This document shows, piece after piece, positions 24,501 to 38,400 of a DNA stretch of 64,000 nucleotides. The translations under genes were made by a program, and so were the position numbers. The notes below the pieces were generated by a model. It was not told where the DNA came from. It ran no database searches and saw only the letters and a program-made list of their open reading frames with translations. Where the stretch lies: NCBI RefSeq assembly GCF_023343835.1, contig NC_064443.1, forward strand, positions 10,602,001 through 10,666,000, read 5' to 3'. Source of the DNA: Lagopus muta (taxonomy: Eukaryota > Chordata > Aves > Galliformes > Phasianidae). Numbering within the stretch: the stretch's first letter is position 1; each line of letters starts with the position of its first letter.

Positions 24501-27500
24501 TTACCCTGAACTGCTGAAATCACAGGGGATGTTTGTTTAAAAAAAAAAAAAAAAAAGTCAAATGCATCATTTCTGCTGATATATTCACTAGAGTTTCATA
24601 CATTCACTACAGTTTGTACTAAAGCATATACCTCAAAAGAGGTACATATGGAGAACAACAATGTAAAATTTACTGAAGACATTTATCCAGGTTTAATTCA
24701 GAAGCAGTTGCTTTTAATAGCAAAAATATGCTAGCACTCAAACTGGTCACACTTGCAAACCCACAGTTAGTATATATTTGATGGAAAAATGAGTTTACTT
24801 GAGCACTAATCTATGTTAAACCCTGTCAAAAGCCCATTATGGCATCTTCTCTCTGGCATTATGTCACTTTAATAACCCAATTATCATAATTGCAGTGCTG
24901 TCAGGAGGGAATGGGAGATATTCAGTTCTCTTTATTCTTAACACATACGATTTTCTTTCTCAGCCAGCAGATGATAAGAATGGAGGTTGGAAAAGAAGCA
25001 TGGCAAGTGGGATAACGATGTAATAACGTCGAGCTCCTTGGCTTTGATAAAGGTCACTAACTGTGTAAATGTCTGTGCTGAAATACACTTTGCAGAGCAG
25101 CAGTGGCCCACTTTTGACAAGGATCAGATGGAGGTACTTACTGTAGAACAAAATTACACAGGCAGAGACTTAAAAGTTCTATGCCAGAGAAGAGCCATTT
25201 CAATGGAAACAACTCAAATGTGGTGTTAAAACAGCAGGAAGGGAAGGAGAGAAGAGAGGGGAAGACCTGAGATGTAAGGTGTTCTTTAATTACCTCTAGA
25301 GGCTCACTTGGTTTCAAAGACAAGCAGAATCAGTGGCCATTAGGATTTGGAAAAAGCTCTTGCAGAAGGCAGATAGTTCATGTAATTCAGAAAACTCATA
25401 GAAAAACAGATAGCATAGTAAGCAATTGCGTTTAGCAGGCCTTGTTTCTGTTGCCCTCTCCTGAGGGCATTGCCTGGTGTTCTTTATATGGCTGAGCCCT
25501 TCGGTGGAGGCATCCGTTTGGATTGTTGTTCTCTGTGCAGCTTGGCAGGAACAAACATTATTTCAGGCCTCTGTCCATCTGGCACATTGCAACCAGCCAA
25601 CATTCTCAGAAAAATGTTGAAGTGAGACTAATAGGCACTGCTAAAAGCCTCATTTCATCAGGCAGCCCATTTAAGATAGCAGGGAACTTTTCTCCTGAAC
25701 ATTGACCCATAATTTGTTTCTATTATGAATTTCCAGTCCTAATGGCAGTTGTTCAGTATTCCCAGCTACCTCAATCATAAAGTGTCCTTCTACAGCAACT
25801 TGCATCCTCCTGCCTTGGGTCATTGAATGATTGTCACTTCATGGCATGTGAAGACACTACTGAGTTAAAATTATTACCATAATTATGGATGGAAGATTGT
25901 GACTTAGATAAAGAAACGTTTAGTGCTTCACTCATGTTTCACGTCCATAATCTGGTATCCGTTGGGTTTATTTTTTCTAAAGCACCATTCCTTCATTTCA
26001 TAAAAGCAGATTCTGGTTAGTTCAGGTCAAGACTGCAGAATTAAAGGCTCATATTGAACAGCAAACATACATTGCTCAGTCACACTGTGAGTGAGAAACA
26101 GGGAATGGCATCGAATCCAGAACTCCTGACTTCATTCTTGTGCTTTTACTATCCAAGTACGTTCCTCTATGACCAGAAAAGCTCCTTTCAGAAACTCCCA
26201 AGCAATGAATGAACAGAACCATGAGTCTTTATGGTTTAAGAAAAATGCTATTTGAGATCTGATTTTCATTGTGTGTATCCCAAGAAAGCCCTGCCATAAC
26301 TCTGCTCACATCATTTGTTGGAAAGACAGAGGCGCAAAATTAAAATCAAATACAAAGTGCAGTTCTCTAAGACCAACTGCTCTCCATCTGCATTCAGGTA
26401 AATTCGGTACATCTCCACTGAATTTTCAGGACTCTTCTGAGCCCCTCCTATTTAAGTAGCTCCACGTTCATTTCTGTATTACTTGACAGCTACTGTGCCA
26501 AGTTCACAAAGTCTGATTAACTGGGATTGAAGGGTTTGAATAAAAACATTTTAAAACATCAAAAATATATATGTGTATCTCTCAATATATAGGTGCATTT
26601 CCTTTTTTGCCTGTACAGACAAGTCTCAGGTGCTCTGCTGACCTGCACAGAAGGCTGATCCATCATAAATGTTTGATGTTTCTCTGTAAGGACTGTCAGT
26701 CCCACTCACATCGTGGTGATCTCGGCTGAGGACTACTGGAGCCTGCAAAAGCAAAAAAGACAGCAAATGGAGTCCTGCATGAGCTGTCAGTGCTACCATG
26801 GGTTATCTTTTGCTGAATTTGCTTCTACTTAAGTCATCAAAAAGCACAGCTTTGTCCCACCTCCTAAATCCCCTGAACCTCTCTCTCCCTCCTATCCATT
26901 TATTACAAAAGGAACGCTGACACGCTGTTCATGACAGCCAGCATCATTTCACAAATGAGAACATGAGTTAGTTTTTATGAAAATTACATCCTTAAAAGGG
27001 AAAGGAGAAGAGAAGCAGTGTGGCTATTTCAATACCTGAAACCTTTCTCTGCTGAAATTGCAAACACATTTCAGTGCAGAAGAACTCATTCAGAAAACAG
27101 TTATTTTTCCAAGCAACCATAAATAAATAGTTATGGGGTTTTTTGTTTTTTGGTGTTTTTTTTTTTTTTTCCATTCTTTTGGAAGGCTTTAAGACTACAA
27201 ATAAGGCAGCAGGAAGAATTAGTGTTCTCACAAATCAAACAAGACCATTCTTGATCTGGAATTTAACTGGCAGCATAATCTAGATCAGTTTGCAGGGTTT
27301 CATTACCCTTCGCCATGCATACGTTTCTATGAGAGTCATTCACTTTCTTGGCATGGTGTGGTCTGGAATTAGTTGGCTCTGTTTTATGCTGGCACTGGAT
27401 TAGAAAATAACTGAAACTAGATATGAGCACCCAGCTTTCAAGAGGGTGAATGGAGATTTGAAGAAACACAAAAAAGGACAAAATCTGAAGGGCCTGGGAT

Positions 27501-29407
27501 TTTGACCTTGTCAGTCGTAGCTCCAAGGGAGTTCTCTGTCTGGTCAGGTTTACTTTTTAAGATTAGCTTGCAGTGACGTTCATTTTGAATCCTGAGAAGG
27601 TCAACAGCTCAACATTTGAAATATTTTAACAAACATTATCTGAGTAACAAAAACACAGACCTTTCCTTGATGGAATCCATTCTAAATTTGACTTGGATTT
27701 GTCTCTTTTAAAAGGGTAATTATTGTAGCTCGGATGTAAAAGAGATGAAAATGAAAGAATGGACATGCCTGGATCTGACACTGCTGTATACATACAATCA
27801 GGAAACAGCAGGGCACTGATGAAGCCTATTTATGAGCAGAGATCGCAATCTTTCATAGAAGTTTTACCATCCAGAGAAGGAAAGAAACAGGAATTCAAAT
27901 CAAATCAACAGATGTGAGGTTACTCATTTGAATGTTTCAAACTCAACACAGCAATTCAGCTATTGCAGAAATTCCTTTTTAAAATCACCAAATGTTTGTC
28001 CCAATTCATTTTTTCCCCACTTCATGCTACAAAACCACAGCTTATGTCATACCTACAGACGGTCAAATACGAAATAAGGCAGATTCCCAATGTCAAATAA
28101 AAGGTAACATATTTTCAGTTTCTAGACTTGCCTGTTTGTTATACAACACCAAACTGATTGCTGACTGAGAGGAGAATGGAACATGCTAACAGAGTACTGC
28201 ATCCATGTAAATGTCAGGCGTCTCTGCTCTTATTGGTGGAAGCTCTCTCCTTTCCCACCTGCCACGCTGCTATCAGATATAAAACACAATTACCAGACCA
28301 TATCAAGAGGAAAAAGGCAAACCTTAATCCTTCCTTCAGCAATCGCTCGATTAATAGCTGTGGCTATAGACACACGACCCCTCTGATCGGAATATAAGAT
28401 TCTAGCTTGAGATCCAACAACCTATAAAATAAGAAAAGCCACAGTGATAAGGTTTTCTGTGCAACCGGCTTATCTTCTGGCCCCAGATAAATGCAGTCAG
28501 AGGATTGTCCCCTTCTGTAGGAGAAAATACAGATTATTTGTTCATCAACTTCCAGCTTCCAGAAAATAGAAATTAAGGCCTCTTTGAACAGAGTTTTATC
28601 TCTGCTCACACAATCTGCAAGATGTATTCCTGTAATCAGCTGCTACTGTCCAATAATCCCACTTTTTAAATCAAGCCCATTGCTAGACTATCAACAAATG
28701 CCTTATCAACAGCTGAGAAGCAGATGTTTGGAACTGGTGATGGGCTGGAAAGAAAGAGAAACGCAAAGGCAAAGAATGGCAGAGAACATCTGTCCTGCAC
28801 AGCTATGCTCCTCTTCAGCCTTTACTCCACAGACCAGTCTGGCTTCCAGATGAGGAGAGCACGTGTAAGCCCTTCAGTGTTACCAGTTAGCTTTGCAGTG
28901 AGAGCCCAGCCTTAAAGAAATACAAAGGATGCCTCATCACCATCCTGCTTCAATACAACACAACACAGTTTACCAGTTTTGGAAAGGGTGATGGGAGCTG
29001 CAGGTCCAATGAGGTCAGGGCAAGTGAATGCCAAAAAAGACAATCTGAATGGTGCTGAAAGGCAGTTACAGATAGAGGATGAATACTGCCCTGTTTCACT
29101 CCAGATACAAGGCTAGATCTTGTGTATTATTTGAACGTTTCCAGACTGGGGGGGAGGGGAGTGAAGGGAAAGAACCATTTCAGCTCACCCTAAAGCCCTG
29201 CTGTGGAGAGATGTTTGAGTTGTCACCTGTATACTACTCATGTTTTCATTCATACCCATACCTACTTTTCATTCCAACACTGTGAACTGTTTGGACCAGG
29301 AGCAGTCACTTGTCCTGAGGAAGGATGTGCACTTACCAAGCTGTGCCTCCCAGCTTCCCGAATCCAACGGATGTTGTCATGGTACTGCTGCTTCACAGAT
29401 GTGCTCA
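18539..29407 (-). other. UROC1: UROC1 exons 15-20, C-terminal part
   Basis: Exons 15-20 encode residues 480-676, including YHDNIRWIREA, the NAD/substrate loop SRDHHDVSGTDSP, the glycine-rich HNGGGVGWGEVINGG and the end LEQALKC followed by TAG at 18539-18541. The exon 16 donor is GTTTGC and the exon 17 donor is GTCAGC, both weaker than the others. The exon 19 acceptor is preceded by a 35-base T-rich tract on - (A-rich on + at 19805-19840). Confidence 0.95.
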
Positions 29408-32400
29408 CTTGCAAGGGAAAGCAAGAAAGAAATAGGTTTTGAAAATGAATGCAATATGCTCTAAATTAAATTAAATTCATCTGACAGCACTAGCAAGTTA
29501 TATTCCTGCTTTCTGCTACAAGCACGCATATAGGATGTGCTGCATTGAGTCTTCTTTGCAGCCAACACTGTAATTCATAAAATATATTTTAGAGGAAGGT
29601 ATGAATGTTGCTCAGGAGGCAGCTGGAATAATAACTCTCATTCAGATCTTTAGCAAACTAAATTAAACTTTGAAATATGGGTTACACATATTGTTTTTTG
29701 TTGGTGACCCGGCCTGCTGCCTACTAAATGCCCAAACCCTTTCTGAGCCTTTGTTAAGTTAGAAACTTTAACGAACTCTGTGATATTGGGTGCCATAGTT
29801 CAATGTTTTATCAGGTAGTGAATAACTCATTTGACTATCTATCTGAAATTCTCAGAAGCAGCTGGTAATATATACGGAGGATGAGCTACACTAGTGCTGG
29901 GATGTGGATTTATAGCACTGCAATAGCTCTATACTGAATTGCCTATGAGAATGTTCTTACTCCAAGGTGACGTTACATCCTACAGACAGAATTATGTTGC
30001 CTCATATTACTATGGAGCACAAACTGCACAGAAAAAATATGGCAGATTAGCAACACTGCGTATAAACCCACCCTATACCTTGTTTAGGCATGTATATTAT
30101 CTGAGGAAAGAGCTGCACGCAACAGCTCAACCACCCTCCAGCTTCTGCCTGTGCCAAGCTAATGTATTTCCTACCACTTCCCATCTCTCACCAGTTTTCA
30201 AGTCAAACTACAACATACAAATGACTTACCTGTGAAAGTCAAACTGGAGTAACTGAACACTCCTAATTTGAAGTTGTCCCAGGTAATTGAAAAGTGATTC
30301 TATTACACAATATGACTGCAAATACCTATAGTAAAACTAGAACTATTCTGGGCTAAACATGCCATTAGAGGGAAACACTAAATACAGTCATTCTTGCAGA
30401 GGCAGTCCTTCCACACAAAGTTTTAACAATCCTAAAAGGACCTGTCAGTGCTTTATGGGTTGGTTCCAAATGAGAGTTTCCAAACACAGCAATGAGGATT
30501 AACATGCCAGCTCTTAGATTCACAGGGAGAGAAAGATGAAACACCTGCTTGTTTAGAAAACAGAAAAGTGAAAAGAGTTCCTTTCTGCCACTTTTATAAG
30601 CTCTCACAGAAAATACTTGTCACCTTTTATTCCTCGCAGTGCACTGACTTATGGAAAAGATCTGTCTGCTAATCCTACAGAATGTCCCTAGAAGGGAAGG
30701 CAGAGGAGCAAACCAGCTGCAGGGAGATACCAACATAACACGTCTGTCTCCCACAGCCTGCTCCAATAAACAGTTACAATCTCTGTCCTAAATTGTGGCG
30801 TTGTCCAACTTAGATATCATCTGTTATCCCTGGGGAAGGGAAGAATTCTCCCTTTTATTTGGTCTTCCTTCCTGCAGCTGAGAATCTTAAAGCTTCTTCT
30901 AGAAGGAGCTTAACTTTAGCTCCATCTGTCCCATTTGTTTAACTGCTGTCAACTCCCCCATCCCACATCCCAAAAGCAACCTCTTCCTAATCCAGGCAGG
31001 CTACTGTGTCAGTGCTGGTATTTCACAGGCATTTCTCTACTTATTTAGGCTCTGCAAGATAGTAAAAGATATTGCACTCAGAGGAATAGCACTCAAATAG
31101 ATCTCCCTTTTGATCTTAGGAGATTTGTGTAGTTAACAGCTCAGCCTTCAAACTACCATGAAGGCAGAAAATATGAATTAGGCTGCGTCTCTTGCACAAA
31201 GGCCAACTTAAGAGCTCAGGTAGCTCAGAAGTGGAAGCAGATAAAACCATGCAGGATATTTGTTTTTTTTTTTTCAGTCTGTGAGGATGAAGCATAACAA
31301 TTCATCTCCCCAAAAGAAGAATAGTTAACATCAGATTTGAGGCCAGGTCATAAGTTTAGATTTGGAATGCAATAGACGCCAGCTCTTTGGAGTTTTCTTT
31401 CAACCATCACAACAGATCCTTTTACAAAATTCAAAGGCAGGTTCAGATTTTAGATGCATATGTATGTGAGAATATCCAGAGCCTAGAATTTGGTCCAAGC
31501 CCAGATCCCTCAGGGAGCAAGACAGCAAACGCAACAGTTATGAACACGAATCCATGAATGCCTGCTTACTTTCTGGCCAGATTCTGTTTTCTTCTTCCCA
31601 CTATCCTGCCAAATGCCGCAGAAAATCCAATAATAGCATTGCCCTTAAGCCTCTTTTCACCTGTTGGGATTTTTGAAGTGCCATTTTTTTTTTCATTTTT
31701 TGTATTCTTAAAAGAGTATATGTGCCAAAATACAATTCATTATTTTTTAACGAAAATTCTCTGCTCAGCTCTACATTAACATCTATATAAACATCCATGC
31801 ACCATTGAACACGTAGTATCTGATTCATTTCCTAGTCTTGCAGTGCAAACCATCCAAATGTGATGTATCTGTTCAGTCTTGAGAACAGATGAATGGCAAT
31901 TTTAATACAAGACAAACTGCTAGAGATTTCTGAAAACACTGCAGAACTGGATTTCTCCTTTCCTTCAACTAACCCAAGAGATCAGGTTTAAAAACATGAA
32001 AACTTCATCATCCACAAAACAGAGCAGACACATTAGGGTCAGAGCATTAGAAACACCTCATAGTCCAGTGCTATTTCTTCAAGATAATAATTAGAGAAAG
32101 CTTAAGGAAGCAGGTGGAGCTGACAACCTGGCAGTCAGACACCCTCCACCAATAATTCACCTCTTGCAAAGAAGTATTAAGGCTAACATCCATCCTCATT
32201 ATAGGAAGACAATAGCAGCATTAGTTCAAATGAGGAATGTATCCAAATGTGGTACATCCTTACAATACTCACCATTCCAGAACAAATAGAAAAACACTTA
32301 AAATCTTTTATTTATACTCCAGTGATTTCTTTTGTGAAAGAAGCAGAAAATATTTTAACATGAAAAACAGGAAGAAATAAATTAATTAGATATAAATATG

Positions 32401-35400
32401 CTCTCCTCCCCATAATAATTTGGATTTGCCAACCATTTATTTCTGATTCCAAGGAGTACAAACCTCCCCTGTGTGGAAACAGAAGAGCAGAGGACTGCAG
32501 TGCTGCAGGACAATTACACTTAAAAGTTTGAGTCTGATGTCCAGCTACTGTGAAAGCAGACAAAGAAAGGGAAAGCAGTAGAACTTCACACTGTAATCTT
32601 GGAGACTGGGATTCAGCTTGCTAACAGCCTTGTCTCCGTTCCTATTCATAAACTGGGGATAACAGCAATACCTCACTTTCAGTGATATGGAACAGTGCAA
32701 TTCTTAGATAGCAGAGCAGTAAACACAGTATTTACTCTAGATTCTACTCATTGATGGAACCAATCAGCTGTCATTTTATTAAAAAATAAAAAAAGCTTTG
32801 GACCTCAAAATTGTAATCACAAATAAATGACACTGGATGGAGCACCAGGCCCAATGAAACCTGGGTTTCCTGCAACTGATCTGCTTTCTAACCTCTCTAA
32901 CAAATCTCCAGATTCATATCCCTCGTTCCTCTTTGAGATAGCAGCAAAGCAATTTGACTCCTTTATAAAACACATGGAGACCTGATGAAAGACACTGTTT
33001 GCCTTAAAGTTACAAGGTGACAAAGTACAGGAAAATAGCAAAAGAATAGAAACGCTCTCAGCCAAAATTACAATGATAGTTTGGGGATCAATAGCCTCTC
33101 CAGATGGTGTTTCTCTATTTTACCTACTGGTTATAATCCTTACAGGAATTTTGGGAACAATGACATCCATCTCCTGCCCACATGTAACAGGCAAGAGAGT
33201 GTTCATTATGGTTTCAGCCAAAAGCCATCATGCTGCAAAATTCTGATCAGTTTTCTCTCCAAACCACTCCCAGTAATGAGGGCACGTGATGTTGCCTTAC
33301 CTCCCTGTCGAATTGAGTCCTCCAGCACAGACATGGCAATTGAGTCAGTGGTAGCAAGGTCCTGTGGGTCACCTGAGGTACAAACCCAGCGGAATGGCCC
33401 AAATCCCAGGGAAAAAATGTCCCTGAGAAGAGAACATTCTTCATTAAGAGATGGTTGGAATTCTTTCTTTATTTATCCTGGCTGCTAGCAGTGCTTTTCT
33501 TTCATTAGCTAGAGACAGAAGAATTTCAAACATTTTCAATGAACTAATCTAAACAGAAACATCAAGAGCCATTAACTAATTAAACAGCAATGTTTCATAT
33601 AGTTATTGACTGGAGTATATGAAATACAGTCAGACCACCATTTGGACAGTTCAATCAAACAAGTGCATCATCAATGAATTGCAATTGTTCTTCAGTTTCA
33701 TAAAGTGTACTTTTACTGTTGCCTGGTCTTTTTCCTCTTAAGCCATGCTAACCCTGAGTGCATCTACACTATCAACAATTCTAGTTCTGAACAAGAACCC
33801 AAGTCCAGACATTTGCTGGAAGGAAATGTAAGGAAGAGTTTTGATTTGGCAGTGTTTTAGCTTATTGTTCAGACATCTGGCATCTGTTTACGTATGACTT
33901 TTTAATCCTAAAAAGGATAAAGCTTTACACCAAATCATCAAGATTTGTCACATCATGTCTTTCACTACAGAGCATCAGCAGAACACCTCTGTTACTAGAG
34001 CTTCATAGTAACCACACATAACACGTCTCCCTGGGTCTAGTTCTTCTTTTTCCCTGTTCAAAGGAAAACATGAGGAGTAGCTCTACTGAAACCAATAGAA
34101 AAGACAAGGATGATGCTTCTAGCCTATGGGACATCTTCCTAAGACTCATTGGGCACTACTCCAAAATAGAGAGAAAAAAAAAGAGTAACTGTGACATACC
34201 TCCTGTGAGAATAAGTTTACTACTGCTCAGTTACCTCCTTTTCATCTTGTACAGTACATTGCAAGATTTGAACTAAATGGCACCTTCTTAGTACAATACC
34301 TCTAGACACCAATAGTCATAAAGCACTTGAGTGCTTCATTGCAGGATCAATCCAACATACCCCATGATGTGCTGAACATAGGAAGGATATCTGAATTCTG
34401 TTTTATTGGCTCCTTTTTTCTCAACGTCAGCACCTATAAAAGGAGTTTTTTAAATAAGAGGCAATAAGTGAGAGAATGGGAAGGACTAGAGAGTTTGTAC
34501 AACATTGTGGCCAACTCTATCCTATCAAAGAATAGGGATAGGAAGACGTAATCCAGATTGTCCTCATTTCCACTTTTCCAGGATCTACTCACCAGCTCTT
34601 TGAGCCTCCAAGAGAAAAGCATTGCCATAATCCCAAAAAAACATGCCTTTATCAGTTAGTCTGTTAATAGCAGCCACGTGTCTCCTCAGACTGAAATAAA
34701 GAATGAAACAGTTATTCTTGAGATCGATTAAATATCTAGGAGAATATTATCATGAGCTCAGTAAAAGAAAGGGAATGAAGGGAAACAGGTGAAATGTAAT
34801 AAATGAATAAATAAATAAATTCAGGCAAACCCACGAAAGACTTAAGATAGTTTCAAACCCTGCAGCACTTGTTATCCCCAAATCTTGAACCGAGTCACAG
34901 CCATTGCTGTGATACTGCATATCTAACAGAGAGAAGTCATATCTTTCAGTAATCTGCAATCACTTGCAGAGCAACTAAACTTAAAGGCTAAAAACATGCA
35001 TCACTAAGACATTTTACCTCTCTTGTACCAGAGTTCGGAACTTCCCTGGATTGGTAGACAGGAGCTGCTTTGCTTCCTCAAAGCCAAGCTGGACTGGATA
35101 GTATCCCCCATTGAATGGGTTGTGACATGAAGTTTGATCAGACCCCAGATCAGCTAGCAGCTCCCCTGTTGTGTCCAGCTCATATGCAAGCCTCTCCCTG
35201 GGGAGGAAGGGAAGATAATTAACAGTGTTTGAACAGAAGCTGTTATTTCATATTCAAGCTCCTCTTTCAGGTGAGATTCCTCTATCAAAACAGCTGTTTA
35301 TAAACATATGCCTTTGGCAAGCTGTCTTCTTTTAGCAGGCAGGAGGTGGGAAATCATGGTGAACATCTATGCACAACTCTTATACTTCACATCTTCCTGT

Positions 35401-38400
35401 GCAGGAACACCAGTAGATGAGTCAAATACCAGTTGTATCGGTCAGTCTCAGACCTTGGCCCATAAGGTAAAAGCAAGGTTTAGCACTGGATAAAACCTTC
35501 AGAGTGCTAGAATTCATACCCATCATCTGATGTTTTTATTCTACCAATGCCTCAATACTTCTACTCTTCACTGAAGTCAGATGTTTTCTTGCTAACCAGT
35601 CAGTGAAAGGTTAGGAGAAAGAGGGTTAGAGGGTCTTCATTTGAAGACAAATATCAGTAATTTCTTTCCCTAGGAAATTCACTGTTTCATAAGGGAAGAT
35701 AATGCACAAGAAGCAACTGAGAACTGTGACAGAAGATGAAGACACCTATTCTGCCAATGAAGTTTTTCATGAACATCCAGAATCACAAACTCAGCCCTAT
35801 GCTCAACGCCACTTCCTTTCCAAGTCTGGAAGTAAGTTCCAAAGCAGTAATATACCCATCACCCATATATACTACTTACCACAGGTCTACCACATTCCCA
35901 TGGTAACCCAAACTGAGGGCAATTTTATTCTTCCTTGCATCTCTAGAACAGATTTTAAAAGACTGGTTTAAAAAAAACAAAACCAAAACACCATGCACTA
36001 TGCTGCAATACACACACTGCAACCAAAACTAACAGTCTGCATGCAGTCTGCAACACCCAGCTAGGCAACAGAACTTTTGTTCTTTATGCAGTTGTTCATC
36101 AGTCATTCCAGAAAGAATGATCAACTCTTGAAGTGTAACACTAGATGTAATGGATATATGCATATTCATGGCACCGTGAAGAAACATTTAACACACAGTA
36201 TAAATTATATGAAGCATGAGTAACAGCAAGCATTAAGCATTGGTAGTCACTGATACGGCTGGATTCACATTCAAAATCAGACCTGGGATAGGAGATGTCC
36301 TTCAACCCCTCTTCTGTGCATACTAAAATGGCACAGAGCAGAGAGATGTAAAGTGAGGAACAGAGTGTAGAGATAAAGTAGCTGAGTAACGTTACAAGCC
36401 ATACCTAAGGCGAGCAATGCAGTGGTCCAAGTCGTTAGAAATTTCCATGAGCCATCCTTGCTTGTAACGTTTCATAAGCGCTGCTTCATCAACCTAAGAC
36501 ACAAGCAGAGACCTTAAAACTCTCATTTTTCCCATTGAGTCACTTTTACCTTTTATTTATTTTTTAATTGGCCTGGAAAAAATAGCAAATTAGTAATCAG
36601 TCCTACATTGGTCTAAACACAACAGAGTAATTGTTCAATTTCTTATTTTCCTCCTCTGATTTTTATTAATACTGTTCTCTATTACTTCAAGCTAGAAACA
36701 AGAAAAACAAATGCTTTTGATTCATCACTTCCCAAACATTTACTACAAACAAGAAATTCGTACTAAAACTGTACAAGAGTTAACATACTTAGAAATTTAA
36801 AATTATTTTTATTGTTACTTTTCATGATTATACTGAAAAAATGAAAAGCAAGATTTAAATACATATTATTATTATTTTAAATTAACTCAGACATTTCTGC
36901 TGTACTGCCCAGGACAAAGCAATGGTCCTGAATTGACCCAGCAATGGTGCTGAAATTGACCCTCACTTTCACTCTTTGAGCTGGTTGAAATTTTCAGCCA
37001 AATATGGAAAAGAGAAGAGCTTTTCTTTGTCCCAGCTGGCTGATGCCTCTGTGAAAAATGGAGTGGATCAAAACAAAACTACATCTTCAATTCCTTCTTG
37101 CTTTGAACTTCGAATCTCCAAACAAGCTCAACCCCAAATCTTCTGGACTCACTTTCTGTGTGTATGCATCAAGAGACAAGCTGGACAAAAATATAAATGA
37201 ATACACAAGTTGTGAAAGCTTTGGCACAGATTCCATATTAATGATTCAATGCCCAAACTCACACATCATTAGGACTTTTATAATGAGCTATCAGTGGCAC
37301 AAAGCAAATGACAAAATTCATTCAAGTCATTTTTCCGTGGTAGACACTGAGTGGTGCGTGCCCAAGAATGCATAACCTGAGTATCCTACAGTATTTCACT
37401 AAAGCATTTTTACTTCTCTGTAATCCACCCCATCACTTCCATTCCATTATTTCTCATTAACAAAGTATTTATATGTAAATTAAATAAGTTCTGTATTCAG
37501 GAGTTGCTTGAACACCAGGAAACCTTTTCTTCCCCAATTATTCCTAGCATGAGAAACCTTCCATCATTTCCTGCATCAGTAATAAAGACTATCCTTCCCA
37601 AACCCCAGATTATGGTAATAGCAGTGTCACTACCAATAGAATTATTCAATAAGAAGTCAGGTGCCATGAGAGACAGCTACTTTGGGAGTTATTTAAATCA
37701 GCACAGGGAAAAGAGATTAAATGCTTCACATGAATTACAAGAATTGGGTTCATTTAAAGCTCTGCATAACACAGAAAATCTATTTAAATTCATTACATAT
37801 TTTATTTCAGATCTCTCTGACAGTCTCAGAAAGACTTTCACAGACTTGCTAGCACACAAGAAAGCCAGCTTCCTTCAAACTGTTTTCAAATATACAATTA
37901 GAAAAACAACAAACAACCTCAGTTTTAAAATTTGCACGACCCTGATGAGCCAATATCACCTCCAGGGTAACCCTGGAGAGCTGAGTGCAGCTCAGAGGCC
38001 ATCATCTGGCCCTCCACACTGTTATTTCATAAAATACAATCTGCTTCATGTCAAACAGAAGAGGCAAAAGACCTGCACCATTAATCCCTTCTGTCTGAAC
38101 TTCGGAAGCCCTGGCTGACAAAATGACATCTCTTGCACAATTCATCAGTGCTATTTGCATAAATAGTTCCTTAAATAAATAATATGTACATATATATAGC
38201 TATCCACATGTGCTCCTGAGACTCATTTCCGACAAGGATCATCTCACAGAAGATAAAAACCAGGCGATATTCAGTCTCCTGAACAAAATCATCTGCAGCC
38301 ATGGAGATGAAAAGGACAAAAGACTGCTGTGAATAGCATTCACTAGAATCTCTCCTTTTGTATTCTAGCATTTGAAAGATCACGATGACACAGTAGAAGT

